From: an uncultured Collinsella sp.
GTDB taxonomy: Bacteria > Actinomycetota > Coriobacteriia > Coriobacteriales > Coriobacteriaceae
Assembly (NCBI GenBank): GCA_959602875.1
Contig: CAUGVQ010000003.1
Span: forward strand, 1 to 50,324
Direction of reading: 5' to 3'
Length of the DNA stretch: 50,324 bases
This document shows, piece after piece, positions 39,836 through 48,665 of this stretch. The translations under genes were made by a program, and so were the position numbers. The notes under the pieces were generated by a model. It did no database searches. It was not told the DNA's origin and was given only the letters and a program-made list of their open reading frames with translations. The stretch's first letter is position 1. Each line of letters starts with the position of its first letter.

Positions 39836-40244
39836 CCTTGCCAAAGAAGCGCTCGATCTCGATAGCCGCCGTCTCGGGACCGTCGGAGCCGTGGATGACG
39901 TTGGAGTTCACGTCGATGGCAAAGTCGCCGCGAATGGTACCGGGAGCGGCATCGAGCGGGTTGGTGGCACCCATGATGGTGCGCATCTTGCCGATGGCGC
40001 CGAGGCCGGAGACGACCATCTTCACCACCGGACCGCTCGTCATGAACGCAACGAGGTCGCCAAAGAACGGCTTGTCGGCGAGATGCGCGTAATGCTCGCG
40101 CACCACGTCGGCGTCGAGCGTGGCCATATCGAGCCGCTCGATGACAAGGCCGGTGCGCTCGATACGCGTGATAATCTCGCCGATCTTACGGTCGCGCACG
40201 GCATCGGGCTTGATCATGATGTAGGTCTTCTCAATCTCGGCCAC
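39828..40244 (-). CDS. ndk: nucleoside diphosphate kinase
   Basis: A 138-residue enzyme that moves the gamma phosphate between nucleoside triphosphates through a phospho-His. It begins EKTYIMIKPDAVRDRKIGEI, and the active-site His118 lies in SNVIHGSDGPETA, with ATP-binding MGATNP. Length is normal. The GTG start at 40242-40244 has AAAGGAG 6 nt upstream. The stop overlaps the start of the EF-G-like gene. Confidence 0.98.
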   Translation of the reverse strand: MAEIEKTYIMIKPDAVRDRKIGEIITRIERTGLVIERLDMATLDADVVREHYAHLADKPFFGDLVAFMTSGPVVKMVVSGLGAIGKMRTIMGATNPLDAAPGTIRGDFAIDVNSNVIHGSDGPETAAIEIERFFGKDA

Positions 40245-40382
40245 GGGAACTCCTTTCGCCGGGGCAGCCGCCGCGGGCGGCGCCCGTTCATGTCCTGCAT
40301 CCAGTATGGCATAACGCCTGCGGGGCGCCTATGCCCTGATGTCACCAGTAACCAGTAATGAGCCTAAGAGCTCGAGGCGCCC

Positions 40383-41807
40383 CTAGAGCGCACCCATCTC
40401 CACGACGGGAGTGAGATCGGCAAGAGCGGCCTCATCGTTGACAAGCCCCTCCTCCACCCGCGCGAACTGGACCTCGACCGCAGAGGGCGCCGTACCGCCG
40501 CGTGTCGTGCGCGCCGCCACCACGGCGTCGATGTCGAGCGCATCGGTGATGTCGCTGTCGATCAGGTCGCTCGCTTCGCGGAACACCTCAAAGGGCAGCT
40601 CGGAGATGTCGACGCCGCGATGCTCGGCCTCAAGCACCAGGTGTCCCACCACCGCGTGCGCCTCGCGGAACGGCATGCCGCGCTTGGCGAGGTAGTCCGC
40701 CACGTCGGTCGCCGCCAGATGGCCGCGCGCCATGACCTGGCGCATCCTGTCGGCGTTGACCGTCCAGGTTCCCACCATCCCCTTCATGACGTTCAAACAG
40801 GAGATGAGCGTGTGGGCGGCGTCGAGCGCACCCTCCTTGTCCTCCTGAAGGTCCTTGTTGTACGCGAGCGGCAGGCCCTTCACGGTAACGAGCAGCTGGA
40901 CCAAGTCGCCCACCACGCGCCCGGTCTTGCCACGGATGAGCTCGGCAAAGTCCGGGTTCTTCTTTTGGGGCATGATCGACGAACCCGTTGAGAAGGCGTC
41001 CGAGAGGGTGATGAAGCCAAACTCCTGGCTCGACCACAGCACGATCTCCTCGGAGAGACGTGAGAGGTGCACCGCCATGACGCTGCAGGCGTACTCGAGG
41101 TCAAGCAAGAAATCGCGGTCAGAGACGGCGTCCATCGAGTTCTCGATCACACGTGAGAACCCGAGCGTCCAGGCGGTCGCCTCGCGGTCGAGCGGATAGC
41201 TCGTACCCGCCAGCGCGGCGGCGCCGAGCGGCGAGGCGTCCGCCGCATCAAAGGCGGCCTCGAGCCTGCCAAAGTCGCGCGCGATCATCCAAGCGTACGC
41301 GAGCAGGTGATGTGCAAAGAGCACGGGCTGGGCGTGCTGAAGATGCGTCATACCGGGCAGGACGGTGTCGCCGGCGTTATGCGCGGCCTCCACCAGCGTT
41401 TTCCTAAGTGCGAGGTTTGCCTCCATGAGCTCTTTGGCGAGCGCTTTGGCGGCAAGGCGCGTGTCGGTCGCCACCTGGTCATTCCGGCTGCGCCCGGTAT
41501 GCAGGCGCGCCCCCGCCCCGCCGATGCGGCGCGTGAGCTCAGCCTCAATCGACATATGGATGTCCTCGTCGTTGATATCGAAGGTGAAGTTCCCCGCGTC
41601 GATGTCGCGCTCGATGTCGCGCAGGCCGCGCTCGATGGCGGCAGCGTCATCGGACGTGATAATCCCCTGCTGGGCGAGCATGGTCGCATGCGCGATACTC
41701 CCCGCGATATCCTGGCGGTAGAGCGCGCGGTCCACCGGCAGCGACGCACCAAACTCCTGCGTCGCCTCCGCTACGTTCTCTTCAAACCTTCCGCCCCAAA
41801 GCGCCAT
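40383..41807 (-). CDS. argH: argininosuccinate lyase
   Basis: A 474-residue fumarase/aspartase-fold tetrameric lyase that splits argininosuccinate to arginine and fumarate, the last step of arginine synthesis. It contains MALWGGRFEE, LHTGRSRNDQVATDTRL, TVLPGMTHLQHAQPVLFAHH (with the catalytic His) and the signature SSIMPQKKNPDFAELIRGK. Start ATG 41807 has GGGAGG 6 nt upstream. It lies downstream of argG on the same strand with a hairpin between them. Confidence 0.98.
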   Translation of the reverse strand: MALWGGRFEENVAEATQEFGASLPVDRALYRQDIAGSIAHATMLAQQGIITSDDAAAIERGLRDIERDIDAGNFTFDINDEDIHMSIEAELTRRIGGAGARLHTGRSRNDQVATDTRLAAKALAKELMEANLALRKTLVEAAHNAGDTVLPGMTHLQHAQPVLFAHHLLAYAWMIARDFGRLEAAFDAADASPLGAAALAGTSYPLDREATAWTLGFSRVIENSMDAVSDRDFLLDLEYACSVMAVHLSRLSEEIVLWSSQEFGFITLSDAFSTGSSIMPQKKNPDFAELIRGKTGRVVGDLVQLLVTVKGLPLAYNKDLQEDKEGALDAAHTLISCLNVMKGMVGTWTVNADRMRQVMARGHLAATDVADYLAKRGMPFREAHAVVGHLVLEAEHRGVDISELPFEVFREASDLIDSDITDALDIDAVVAARTTRGGTAPSAVEVQFARVEEGLVNDEAALADLTPVVEMGAL

Positions 41808-41946
41808 GTCAAACCTCCCATGGTTCCCATTCGCACCGGTCAGTCCCTACCGGCGTCGTCATACTCGCCCGTTTCGCCCGCTCCCGTGCGCTGCAGTTTG
41901 CCCGCATCACACGCAGCCGGGAACAAGTCGATGTTCAAGTATACAA

Positions 41947-41976
41947 ACGCGCCGCCGCATTGAGGCGACGGCGCGC
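41947..41976 (-). terminator. hairpin between argG and argH, probable partial terminator
   Basis: CGCGCCGCCGC and GGCGACGGCGCG pair around ATTGA. On the minus strand TTTGTATACTT follows, a fair U-tract. It may reduce argH expression relative to argG. The remainder of 41808-42019 shows no gene. Confidence 0.6.
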
Positions 41977-42019
41977 GTATCTCGTGATGCGACCGGTGCC
42001 GAACGGCTCCGTCGACTCC

Positions 42020-43237
42020 TTACGCGAGACCCGAGCCCGGGCCCTGCATCCGCGACCAGGTGCGCGACTGCAGGCTATGGAGCTCGATAAAGCCAGGCGC
42101 CGCCTCGTGCGGGAAGATATCGCCCTCGTCGTAGGTTGCGAGCGGCTTGGAGTAGAGGCTGTAGTCGCTGCGCACGCCGTCCATAAAGATGCCGCCGCGG
42201 CAGAGCTTGAAGCGCACCTCGCCGGTGACGTACTTCTGCGTGTATGCGTTGTACGCGTCGATGGCGTGCCGGTTCTGCGAGTACCAGAGACCACGGTAGA
42301 CCGCGCTCGCCCACTCCACGTCGAGCTTTGCCTTCTCCTTCAGGGTCTCGTAGTCGAGGCAGAGCGTCTCGAGCGTCTTGTGCGCCTCAATGAGCAGAAG
42401 CGCGCCCGGGCACTCGTAGCACTCGCGGCTCTTGATGCCCACAACACGGTCCTCGATCATGTCGAGGCGGCCGTAGCCGTTGCGACCGGCGATCTCGTTC
42501 GCCTTGATGATGAGGTCGAGAAGCTCCATCTCCTCACCGTTGATGCTCGTGGGCACGCCACCCGTGAAGCCAATGACAACGGTCTCGGGCTCGGCCGGGC
42601 AGTCCTCGGGAGCCGCGGTCATCGTCCAGATGTCATCGGGCGGGGTGTTCCAGGTATCCTCGAGCACGCCGCACTCGATGGCGCGGCCCCACAGGTTGTC
42701 GTCGATGGAATAGGGCTTCTTCTTGGTGGTGGGCACGGGTACGTCGTGCGCGGCGGCCCACTCCATCTCGGACTCGCGGGAGGTCAGGTCCCACTCGCGC
42801 ACCGGCGCGATGATGGTGAGGTCGGGATCGAGCGCGCGGATGGAAGTCTCAAAACGCACCTGGTCGTTGCCCTTGCCCGTGCAGCCATGCGCCACGTACT
42901 TGGCGCCGTACTTATGGGCGAGGTCCACGAGGTGCTTGGAGATGAGCGGACGCGAGAGCGCCGAGAGCAGAGGGTAGATGCCCTCGTACTTGCCATTAGC
43001 CCAGACCGCCTTGGAGAGGAAGTCGCGCGCGTACTCGGCGCGCATGTCCACGGCCTCGCTCGCGATCGCGCCCATATCGAGCGCCTTCTGGCGGATCCAC
43101 TCGAGGTCCTTCTCGTCCTGGCCGACGTTGCCGCAGATGGCAATGACGTCGAGATTCTTCTCAACTTGCAGCCACTTGATGCACACCGACGTATCAAGAC
43201 CGCCGGAATATGCAAGAACGACCTTCTCCTTCTCCAT
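42020..43237 (-). CDS. argG: argininosuccinate synthase
   Basis: A 405-residue ATP-dependent ligase joining citrulline and aspartate, second-last step of arginine synthesis. The N-terminal VVLAYSGGLDTSVCIKWL is the PP-loop, AHGCTGKGNDQVRFE binds substrate, and DNLWGRAIECGVLEDTWN and GFTGGVPTSING are further family blocks. Length is normal. ATG 43237 has AGGAGGG upstream. The 5' region 43238-43320 is unusually AT-rich and contains several TATA/TATGCA-type half-sites (for example AAATATGCAAATTCGCGTAT) that could be ARG boxes. Confidence 0.98.
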   Translation of the reverse strand: MEKEKVVLAYSGGLDTSVCIKWLQVEKNLDVIAICGNVGQDEKDLEWIRQKALDMGAIASEAVDMRAEYARDFLSKAVWANGKYEGIYPLLSALSRPLISKHLVDLAHKYGAKYVAHGCTGKGNDQVRFETSIRALDPDLTIIAPVREWDLTSRESEMEWAAAHDVPVPTTKKKPYSIDDNLWGRAIECGVLEDTWNTPPDDIWTMTAAPEDCPAEPETVVIGFTGGVPTSINGEEMELLDLIIKANEIAGRNGYGRLDMIEDRVVGIKSRECYECPGALLLIEAHKTLETLCLDYETLKEKAKLDVEWASAVYRGLWYSQNRHAIDAYNAYTQKYVTGEVRFKLCRGGIFMDGVRSDYSLYSKPLATYDEGDIFPHEAAPGFIELHSLQSRTWSRMQGPGSGLA

Positions 43238-43257
43238 AGTGCCCTCCTATGCTCGTA

Positions 43258-43320
43258 GTAATATACGCGAATTTGCATATTTAAGGATATACATAACGCT
43301 TGTGTGTATATTACACGATT
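43258..43320 (-). promoter_or_regulatory. AT-rich argG promoter region with possible ArgR boxes
   Basis: This 60-nt stretch is much more AT-rich than the surroundings and has repeated TGTATAT, TATGCA and TATATTAC half-sites in imperfect palindromes, the general form of ARG boxes bound by ArgR. No perfect consensus site was found, so regulator identity is inferred from the gene. Confidence 0.4.
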
Positions 43321-43520
43321 GCTCAGCAAAGTTTGCGAGTTTCTCCAATCGGGCACAAAGCAGGCGGTTTTATTTCCGGAAGATAAACGGAACGAGGCCT
43401 ATGCAAGGCGCACGCCGGCAAAACGCACGCCTTTGCGTTGGCCTGCGGACACAGGCATGCCTCCGCAGGCAGGCACGCGTTACAATCTCGAAAGGACCAA
43501 ACACACCAAGGAGAAACCGC

Positions 43521-44357
43521 ATGCTCCCCTACACGCAGGACACCGACCTCGCCTCCATCCGCCTCATCGCGTGCGACATGGACCGCACGTTGCTCGCGGA
43601 CGACAAAACGCAGCCGCCGCACATGGCAGAGCGCATCGACGCCCTCGCACGCGCAGGCGTTGTCTTCTGCCCCGCGAGCGGGCGTCCCGGCCCCACGCTT
43701 GTGGAGATGTTCCCCGAGCACGCCCATGACATGGCCTTTATCGCCGACAACGGCGCCGCCATCACCTACCGCGGCGAGCTCATCTACAAGAGCCTCATCG
43801 AGCCCGACCTCTACCACGAACTTGCGCGCGCAACCATCGACCACAAGGCGGGCGTGCCTGTGCTCTGCGCCTTTAACCGCGCCTTCGTCCCCACCTTTGG
43901 CAAGCCCCACCACGACGCGCTCTCGGTCTACTACCACGACATCGTTTACGTCGAGGATCTCGGCACGGTCGATGTTGAGGCCAACAAGTTCACCATCTAC
44001 GTCCCCACCAACGAGAGCAAGCGCTTCTTTGACGAGGTGTTCGCGCCCGCTTTTGGCGAGCGCCTGTGCGTGGCGTGCGCAGGTGTGGAGTGGATCGATT
44101 TCATGAATCCCGGCGTCAACAAGGGCGCGGGGCTCGCTCATCTCTGCGAGCTGCTGGGCGTCGGCCTGGCCGACGCCGCCGCCGTGGGCGACACCTACAA
44201 CGATACCGAGATGCTGGACGCCGCCGGCCACAGCTTCATCGTTGCCAACGCCACGCCCGACATGCGCGCACACGCCGACTTTGAGCTGCCGAGCAACAAC
44301 GACCGCGGCGTCGCCATCCTCATCGACGCCATTCTCGCGGCCAAGGGCATCGCATAA
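43521..44357 (+). CDS. Cof-type HAD-IIB family phosphatase
   Basis: A 278-residue HAD hydrolase with a C2B cap. Motif I is IACDMDRTLLADD, motif II is the Ser in CPASGRPG, and motifs III/IV are NKGAGLAHLCE and AVGDTYNDTEMLDAAG. This arrangement (motif I DMDRT in place of the usual DLDGT) is typical of Cof/YbiV-type sugar-phosphate or cofactor phosphatases. The substrate is unknown. ATG 43521 has AAGGAG 7 nt upstream. It is divergent from argG. Confidence 0.9.
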   Translation: MLPYTQDTDLASIRLIACDMDRTLLADDKTQPPHMAERIDALARAGVVFCPASGRPGPTLVEMFPEHAHDMAFIADNGAAITYRGELIYKSLIEPDLYHELARATIDHKAGVPVLCAFNRAFVPTFGKPHHDALSVYYHDIVYVEDLGTVDVEANKFTIYVPTNESKRFFDEVFAPAFGERLCVACAGVEWIDFMNPGVNKGAGLAHLCELLGVGLADAAAVGDTYNDTEMLDAAGHSFIVANATPDMRAHADFELPSNNDRGVAILIDAILAAKGIA

Positions 44358-44381
44358 CACGAGCCCGCTCGAGGGCGCCGC

Positions 44382-45599
44382 CTAGGCCGCGCGGCTCACC
44401 GCAGCCACCGATGCACGCCGCCGCTCGAGGATGCCGCCTGCCGTAAGAAGCGCGGCACCTATCACCGTGCACACCGCGGCATAGGCAAACATTGCCTCCA
44501 ACCCGAGCGTATCCTGCAGCCTGCCGCCCAGGTAGTTGCCTGCCATGGAACCAAAGCCCGAGGTCATGATCGCAATGAGGGTCTGGCCGAGCATACCGTC
44601 GGCCTCCTCGCAGGTCTCGCCCACGTAATAGGTGAGAAGCGAGGTAAGCGTACCAAAGCTGAGACCCTGGAAGGCAAGGCCCAAAAACACCACGGGCAGC
44701 GACGGCGCAAACGAGATCAGGAGGTTACGCGCGAGGTAGGCTACGGCCGCAACCATAAGCAGCGCGCCCGTACCAAAGCGCCGGCGCAAGCGCGGGACAA
44801 TCGCCATGAACGGCAGCTCGCTCATGGCGTTCAAAAAGATGCCGATGCCATAGAGCGATACGTCGCCACCGAGCGAGGTGACAATGTTGATGAGGTAGGT
44901 CGACAGGCACGAGCTCGCCGAATACGCAAAGCCAAAGCCCACGAGGATGAGCATGAGGAGCCGATAGCGCGCAACGAAGGCGGCCACTCCCCTACCGCGG
45001 TCCGGCGCAGAAGGGGCGGTCTGCCGCGTGCCTTCCGCCTCACGGGGAGCGATGGGCGGCAGGGCATGCATGGATATGAGAAATGCCGCAGCAGAGACAA
45101 CGAACACCGGAAGGAGCACCGCAGGGCCCAGCACGTTTACCCCTTGCCCCGCCAGAGCGGCACATATCGCATAGCTCACCGACCCCATGCCGCGTGCGAG
45201 ACCAAAGTTGATGGGCTTGCCGGCACGCAGGTAGTCGATCGCAATCTGCGAGGTAAGAGGTGAGGAGATCATGATCGCACCGTAGAGCAGAATATAGGCG
45301 ACCATAACCGCAGGAATGGGAAGCGGCACCACGATGATGGCCGCAAAGAGCACCTCCAGTGCGATGAACTCGACATCAAAGAGCCGGGCGACCTGGGCAA
45401 GCGAGAAGCGCGCCGCTACGCGCGAGAGCACCGGGCCAGCAAGAACGGAGAGGACGCACGCCGACGCCGTCACGATACCGACCTGCGTGTTATCGAGCCC
45501 CCGGTACTGCAGCACCACCGTCACGAACGCGCACGCAGCGCAAGTGGCTATGTAGTAGAAGAACTGCAGGGCGCCGTAGCGCAGCTGAAGCGATTGCAT
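44382..45599 (-). CDS. MFS permease (MFS_1-like / LacY-nucleoside symporter type)
   Basis: A 405-residue permease with about 12 helices and a central hydrophilic loop (roughly residues 185-215). The first helix FFYYIATCAACAFVTVVL and the LARGMGSVSYAICAALAG block are typical of the MFS_1-like group that includes LacY- and nucleoside-H+-type symporters. The substrate is unknown. ATG 45599 has GAGGGGA upstream. It is convergent with the Cof phosphatase (24-nt gap) and divergent from the desulfidase gene. Confidence 0.85.
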   Translation of the reverse strand: MQSLQLRYGALQFFYYIATCAACAFVTVVLQYRGLDNTQVGIVTASACVLSVLAGPVLSRVAARFSLAQVARLFDVEFIALEVLFAAIIVVPLPIPAVMVAYILLYGAIMISSPLTSQIAIDYLRAGKPINFGLARGMGSVSYAICAALAGQGVNVLGPAVLLPVFVVSAAAFLISMHALPPIAPREAEGTRQTAPSAPDRGRGVAAFVARYRLLMLILVGFGFAYSASSCLSTYLINIVTSLGGDVSLYGIGIFLNAMSELPFMAIVPRLRRRFGTGALLMVAAVAYLARNLLISFAPSLPVVFLGLAFQGLSFGTLTSLLTYYVGETCEEADGMLGQTLIAIMTSGFGSMAGNYLGGRLQDTLGLEAMFAYAAVCTVIGAALLTAGGILERRRASVAAVSRAA

Positions 45600-45909
45600 G
45601 CCGTCCCCTCGACGTTATCAACTTGTCTATAGCAGAGCGGGCCGGTTACTTCCGCCCCGTCGCAGCATAGTGAACCTATCGGGACGTATATTCAAGCATT
45701 TCGCAAACTTTTCAGAACAAGTTGATAAAAGATCGAGTCGAGCAGAGCCCTCGCCCTCTTATGAAACGCTTCTTCCTCTTGCGAGCAGGGCTCCGGATCC
45801 TTGCCCCAAGCCCTTGTGCCCCTGCCCCTTCGCTCCAAACGACAGCGATATGGGATACTCTTTCGCGGACTAGGCCAAGATGCCGGCGGCAGCACACCGA
45901 GGAGGACCC

Positions 45910-47220
45910 ATGGACAGGCAGACCGAGAACACCTACCGAGCATACCGCGCCATCCTCATGCGGGAGCTTGTTTGCGCCCTCGGCTGTACCGAGCCCATCG
46001 CCGTCGCCTACGCCGCCGCCCTCGCGCGCAAGACGCTTGGCTGCGAGCCGGAGCACCTGCGCGCCGGCTGCTCCGGCAACATCATCAAAAACGTGAAGAG
46101 CGTGACCGTGCCCAACTCAGACGGCATGCACGGTATCGAGGCCGCGACGACGCTGGGCGCCGTGGGAGGCAACGCAGAGAGCGCCCTCGAAGTACTCGAG
46201 AGCGTGACCGGGCAGGACATCGCACGCACGCGCGAGCTTCTCGCCGAGCCGGCGTATTGCACCGTCGAGCTCGTGGAGAACGTGCCGAACCTCTATATCG
46301 ACGTGACTGCCACCGGTCGCGGCCACACGGCGCGCGTCGTCATCGCCGAGCACCATACCGACGTCGCCCTTATCGAGCTCGACGGCAAAACCGTGCACTG
46401 CGCCGGAGCCGCCGCCACGGATGACGCCGCCGCGGACGCGCAGGCGGCAAACGATCTGCTCACCATCGAGGGCATCCTCGGCTTTGCCGGCCGAGCCGAC
46501 CTCGGCGAGGCGCGAGCCGCGCTCGAACGCCAACTTGAGCTAAACGACGCTATCTCGCGCGAGGGACTCGAGCGCCCCTGGGGCGCGGAGGTGGGCCGCA
46601 CGCTCCTTGCACGTTTTGGCGAGAGCCATGCCGTGCGCGCCCGCGCGCGCGCCGCCGCCGGGTCCGACGCGCGCATGAACGGCTGCCCCAAGCCGGTCGT
46701 TATCAACTGCGGGAGCGGCAACCAAGGCATCACCTGTGCCCTGCCCGTGCTGGAGTATGCCGAGGCGCTCGGCGTCGATCATGAGCGCCTGTTGCGCGCG
46801 CTCGCCGTCTCCGACCTCACCGCCGTTCACCTCAAGAGCTACATCGGTAGTCTCTCAGCCTTTTGTGGCGTGGTGTGCGCCGCCGCGGGCGCCGGTGCCG
46901 CTATCTGCTGGATGGACGGGGGCACCTACGAGGAGGTGGCGGGGACCATCGTCAACACCCTCGGCAACGTAGGCGGCATCGTCTGCGACGGCGCCAAATC
47001 GAGCTGCGCCGCTAAGATCGCAACCGCAGTGGACGCCGCGCTCGTGGGGCTCGAGATGGCTCGCAGCGGACACGGTTTCCATGCCGGTGAGGGCCTGGTG
47101 CGCGGCTCGCTCGAGGAAACGATCGCAAGCATGGGCTATGTGGGACGCGTGGGCATGAAGCCCACCGACGTCGAGATCTTGAACATCATGATCGGCAAAA
47201 CCAACGTAACGGGGTGTTAG
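45910..47220 (+). CDS. L-cysteine desulfidase/serine-dehydratase-alpha family (UPF0597, CyuA type)
   Basis: A 436-residue enzyme of the UPF0597/CyuA family. Known members are Fe-S L-cysteine desulfidases that release pyruvate, ammonia and sulfide. The N-terminal ELVCALGCTEPIAVAYAAALA with Cys26 is a likely cluster ligand, followed by GCSGNIIKNVKSVTVPN and the C-terminal GIVCDGAKSSCAAKIATAVDAAL carrying further conserved Cys. The sequence cannot tell desulfidase from serine dehydratase activity. ATG 45910 has AGGAGG upstream; an ATG at 45880 would add ten residues. It is a single gene divergent from the MFS permease. Confidence 0.88.
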   Translation: MDRQTENTYRAYRAILMRELVCALGCTEPIAVAYAAALARKTLGCEPEHLRAGCSGNIIKNVKSVTVPNSDGMHGIEAATTLGAVGGNAESALEVLESVTGQDIARTRELLAEPAYCTVELVENVPNLYIDVTATGRGHTARVVIAEHHTDVALIELDGKTVHCAGAAATDDAAADAQAANDLLTIEGILGFAGRADLGEARAALERQLELNDAISREGLERPWGAEVGRTLLARFGESHAVRARARAAAGSDARMNGCPKPVVINCGSGNQGITCALPVLEYAEALGVDHERLLRALAVSDLTAVHLKSYIGSLSAFCGVVCAAAGAGAAICWMDGGTYEEVAGTIVNTLGNVGGIVCDGAKSSCAAKIATAVDAALVGLEMARSGHGFHAGEGLVRGSLEETIASMGYVGRVGMKPTDVEILNIMIGKTNVTGC

Positions 47221-47301
47221 CTCCACATATAAGACGCTCCCTCTCTACGGTGCCGCCACTCATCCCGTCATCGCGACCAACTGCCGATTACCGATGATTA
47301 T

Positions 47302-47318
47302 TTGTCGATTATCGACAA
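47302..47318. promoter_or_regulatory. palindromic operator before the DUF2975/HTH pair
   Basis: TTGTCGAT and ATCGACAA flank one base, a perfect 8-bp dyad, followed 10 nt later by a TACAAT -10 (47329-47334). A related CGATTACCGATGATTA half-site lies just upstream. It overlaps the -35 region, so it is likely the binding site of the downstream HTH protein. Confidence 0.65.
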
Positions 47319-47371
47319 TTTGCGGGCTTACAATTCATGCTGTGGAATCCAAAGACAGTGGAGGTACCAAC

Positions 47372-47872
47372 ATGTCGCTCACTAACGAACGAAAGCCGGC
47401 ACGCCAGAACATTAAGTTCACCTGCACCCTAGCGCGCATCGTCTTGTTGCTCATGTTTGTCCTTCTCCTCGCCCCTATTGCCATCACTCTCTACATGGCC
47501 CTATATCCGACACCGGGAGTGACCGTTGAACTTACAAAGGGCATCGGTGGTGTAGCGGAGGGCATATTATTCGCCGGCATGACGGCAGTTGCGATGTTTA
47601 TCGGACAGAATCTACTTGGAAGGGTTAGCCGTACGGGCGATCCATTTCGCGCAGAAAACGCGCGGGACCTCAAGCTCATATCGTTTCTCGTACTGGGAGC
47701 CGGTATTGCCTCGGCGCCATTCGGCATCCTCGTTGCCCATCTCTTAGACGGAGCCTATATTGGCACTATGGTGAACATCCCCGCGACCGCCTGCGGCTGC
47801 CTCATCCTCGCTACCTCTAAAGTATTCGAATACGGGTGCATCCTGCAGCAGCAAGATGATGGAACGATTTGA
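47372..47872 (+). CDS. DUF2975-family membrane protein
   Basis: A 166-residue protein with four hydrophobic segments (about 20-42, 60-80, 103-123 and 130-152) and the block VSRTGDPFRAENARDLKLIS, characteristic of DUF2975. In Gram-positives these proteins are encoded directly upstream of a small Cro/C1 regulator, as here (the HTH gene begins 8 nt after the stop). They may sense a membrane signal for it. ATG 47372 has GGAGGT upstream. The codon use and GC are less extreme than in neighbouring genes. Confidence 0.84.
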   Translation: MSLTNERKPARQNIKFTCTLARIVLLLMFVLLLAPIAITLYMALYPTPGVTVELTKGIGGVAEGILFAGMTAVAMFIGQNLLGRVSRTGDPFRAENARDLKLISFLVLGAGIASAPFGILVAHLLDGAYIGTMVNIPATACGCLILATSKVFEYGCILQQQDDGTI

Positions 47873-47879
47873 GGAGCCC

Positions 47880-48089
47880 ATGATCGTCCTTCGCCTCGAC
47901 CGGGTTCTCGCGGACCGCAAAATACGCTCGAAAGACTTGGCAGAACGCATAGGTCTTTCGGAAACGAACCTCTCCCGCATCAAGACTGGCAGGGTCGTTG
48001 CCGTTCGCTTCTCGACACTCGATGCCCTGTGCCGCGAACTCAACTGTAAGCCAGGAGATATTCTGGACTACGAACCAGACGAGGAGTAA
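47880..48089 (+). CDS. small Cro/C1-type HTH regulator (YozG-like)
   Basis: A 69-residue protein that is essentially a single helix-turn-helix (VLADRKIRSKDLAERIGLSE, then TNLSRIKTGR) with the C-terminal LCRELNCKPGDILDY typical of YozG-like regulators. It is partnered with the upstream DUF2975 membrane protein; ATG 47880 has GAGGAG upstream. It probably binds the dyad at 47302-47318 and represses its own operon. A one-domain regulator of this size has no ligand-binding region. Confidence 0.88.
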   Translation: MIVLRLDRVLADRKIRSKDLAERIGLSETNLSRIKTGRVVAVRFSTLDALCRELNCKPGDILDYEPDEE

Positions 48090-48169
48090 CGACATCCCAG
48101 AGATCACGGCGCCGCCAACGGGGCTGTCACGTGATCGCTAGACAAACGAAGCCGCTTCACCATCACAAG

Positions 48170-48583
48170 CTAACGGCGGCTGTCCCGGAATCTCCTCAGC
48201 AGCCATCCGCACACAAAGCCGATGGCGCCGGGCGCTAACCCCGCCAGAAACGCCGCAAGGTCAACGGGTGCAATGTTTGCGATATCCAGCGCCGTTGAAA
48301 GGCTGAACGTCAGCAGCAGCGCCGCAATATACAGCAGCGCACCAACAAGCGGTGAGAACCAGCGAACGCGCCCAAGCTCTGCACGCCATCCGATCAGGGC
48401 GCAGACGATTGCTACCGCACCGGGCAGCGTCAGATAATACACAACGAGGGTGTACGCAAAGATTCCGCCGCCGGAAAATGGGATGCTCATCCAGAACCAC
48501 AGGATGCACGCCAACCAAATCAGAAGATAAACGACGGCCGCAATCGACGCCGCCTTGCCGGCACGCTCTAGCCACATCCTCAT
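48170..48583 (-). CDS. small four-helix membrane protein of unknown function
   Basis: A 137-residue protein with four clear hydrophobic helices (about 12-35, 42-65, 78-97 and 108-130) and a basic C-terminus (LLRRFRDSRR). No family is recognised. ATG 48583 has GGGAGG 8 nt upstream; a GTG at 48592 is too close to that site. It stands alone on the minus strand within a lower-GC accessory region. Confidence 0.65.
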   Translation of the reverse strand: MRMWLERAGKAASIAAVVYLLIWLACILWFWMSIPFSGGGIFAYTLVVYYLTLPGAVAIVCALIGWRAELGRVRWFSPLVGALLYIAALLLTFSLSTALDIANIAPVDLAAFLAGLAPGAIGFVCGWLLRRFRDSRR

Positions 48584-48665
48584 TCCGGACACCTCCCACC
48601 CTGTCCGCCTTTACTGAGATGGTACCCGCCCAAATACCATGCGAACCGTGAGGAGACAAAGGGCG

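Noticed and set aside
37700..39865. Open frame of about 720 codons on the plus strand
   Set aside because: It is the antisense shadow of the EF-G/TetM-like gene in a high-GC region; the translation has no domain and is rich in Arg/His/Leu as such shadows are.
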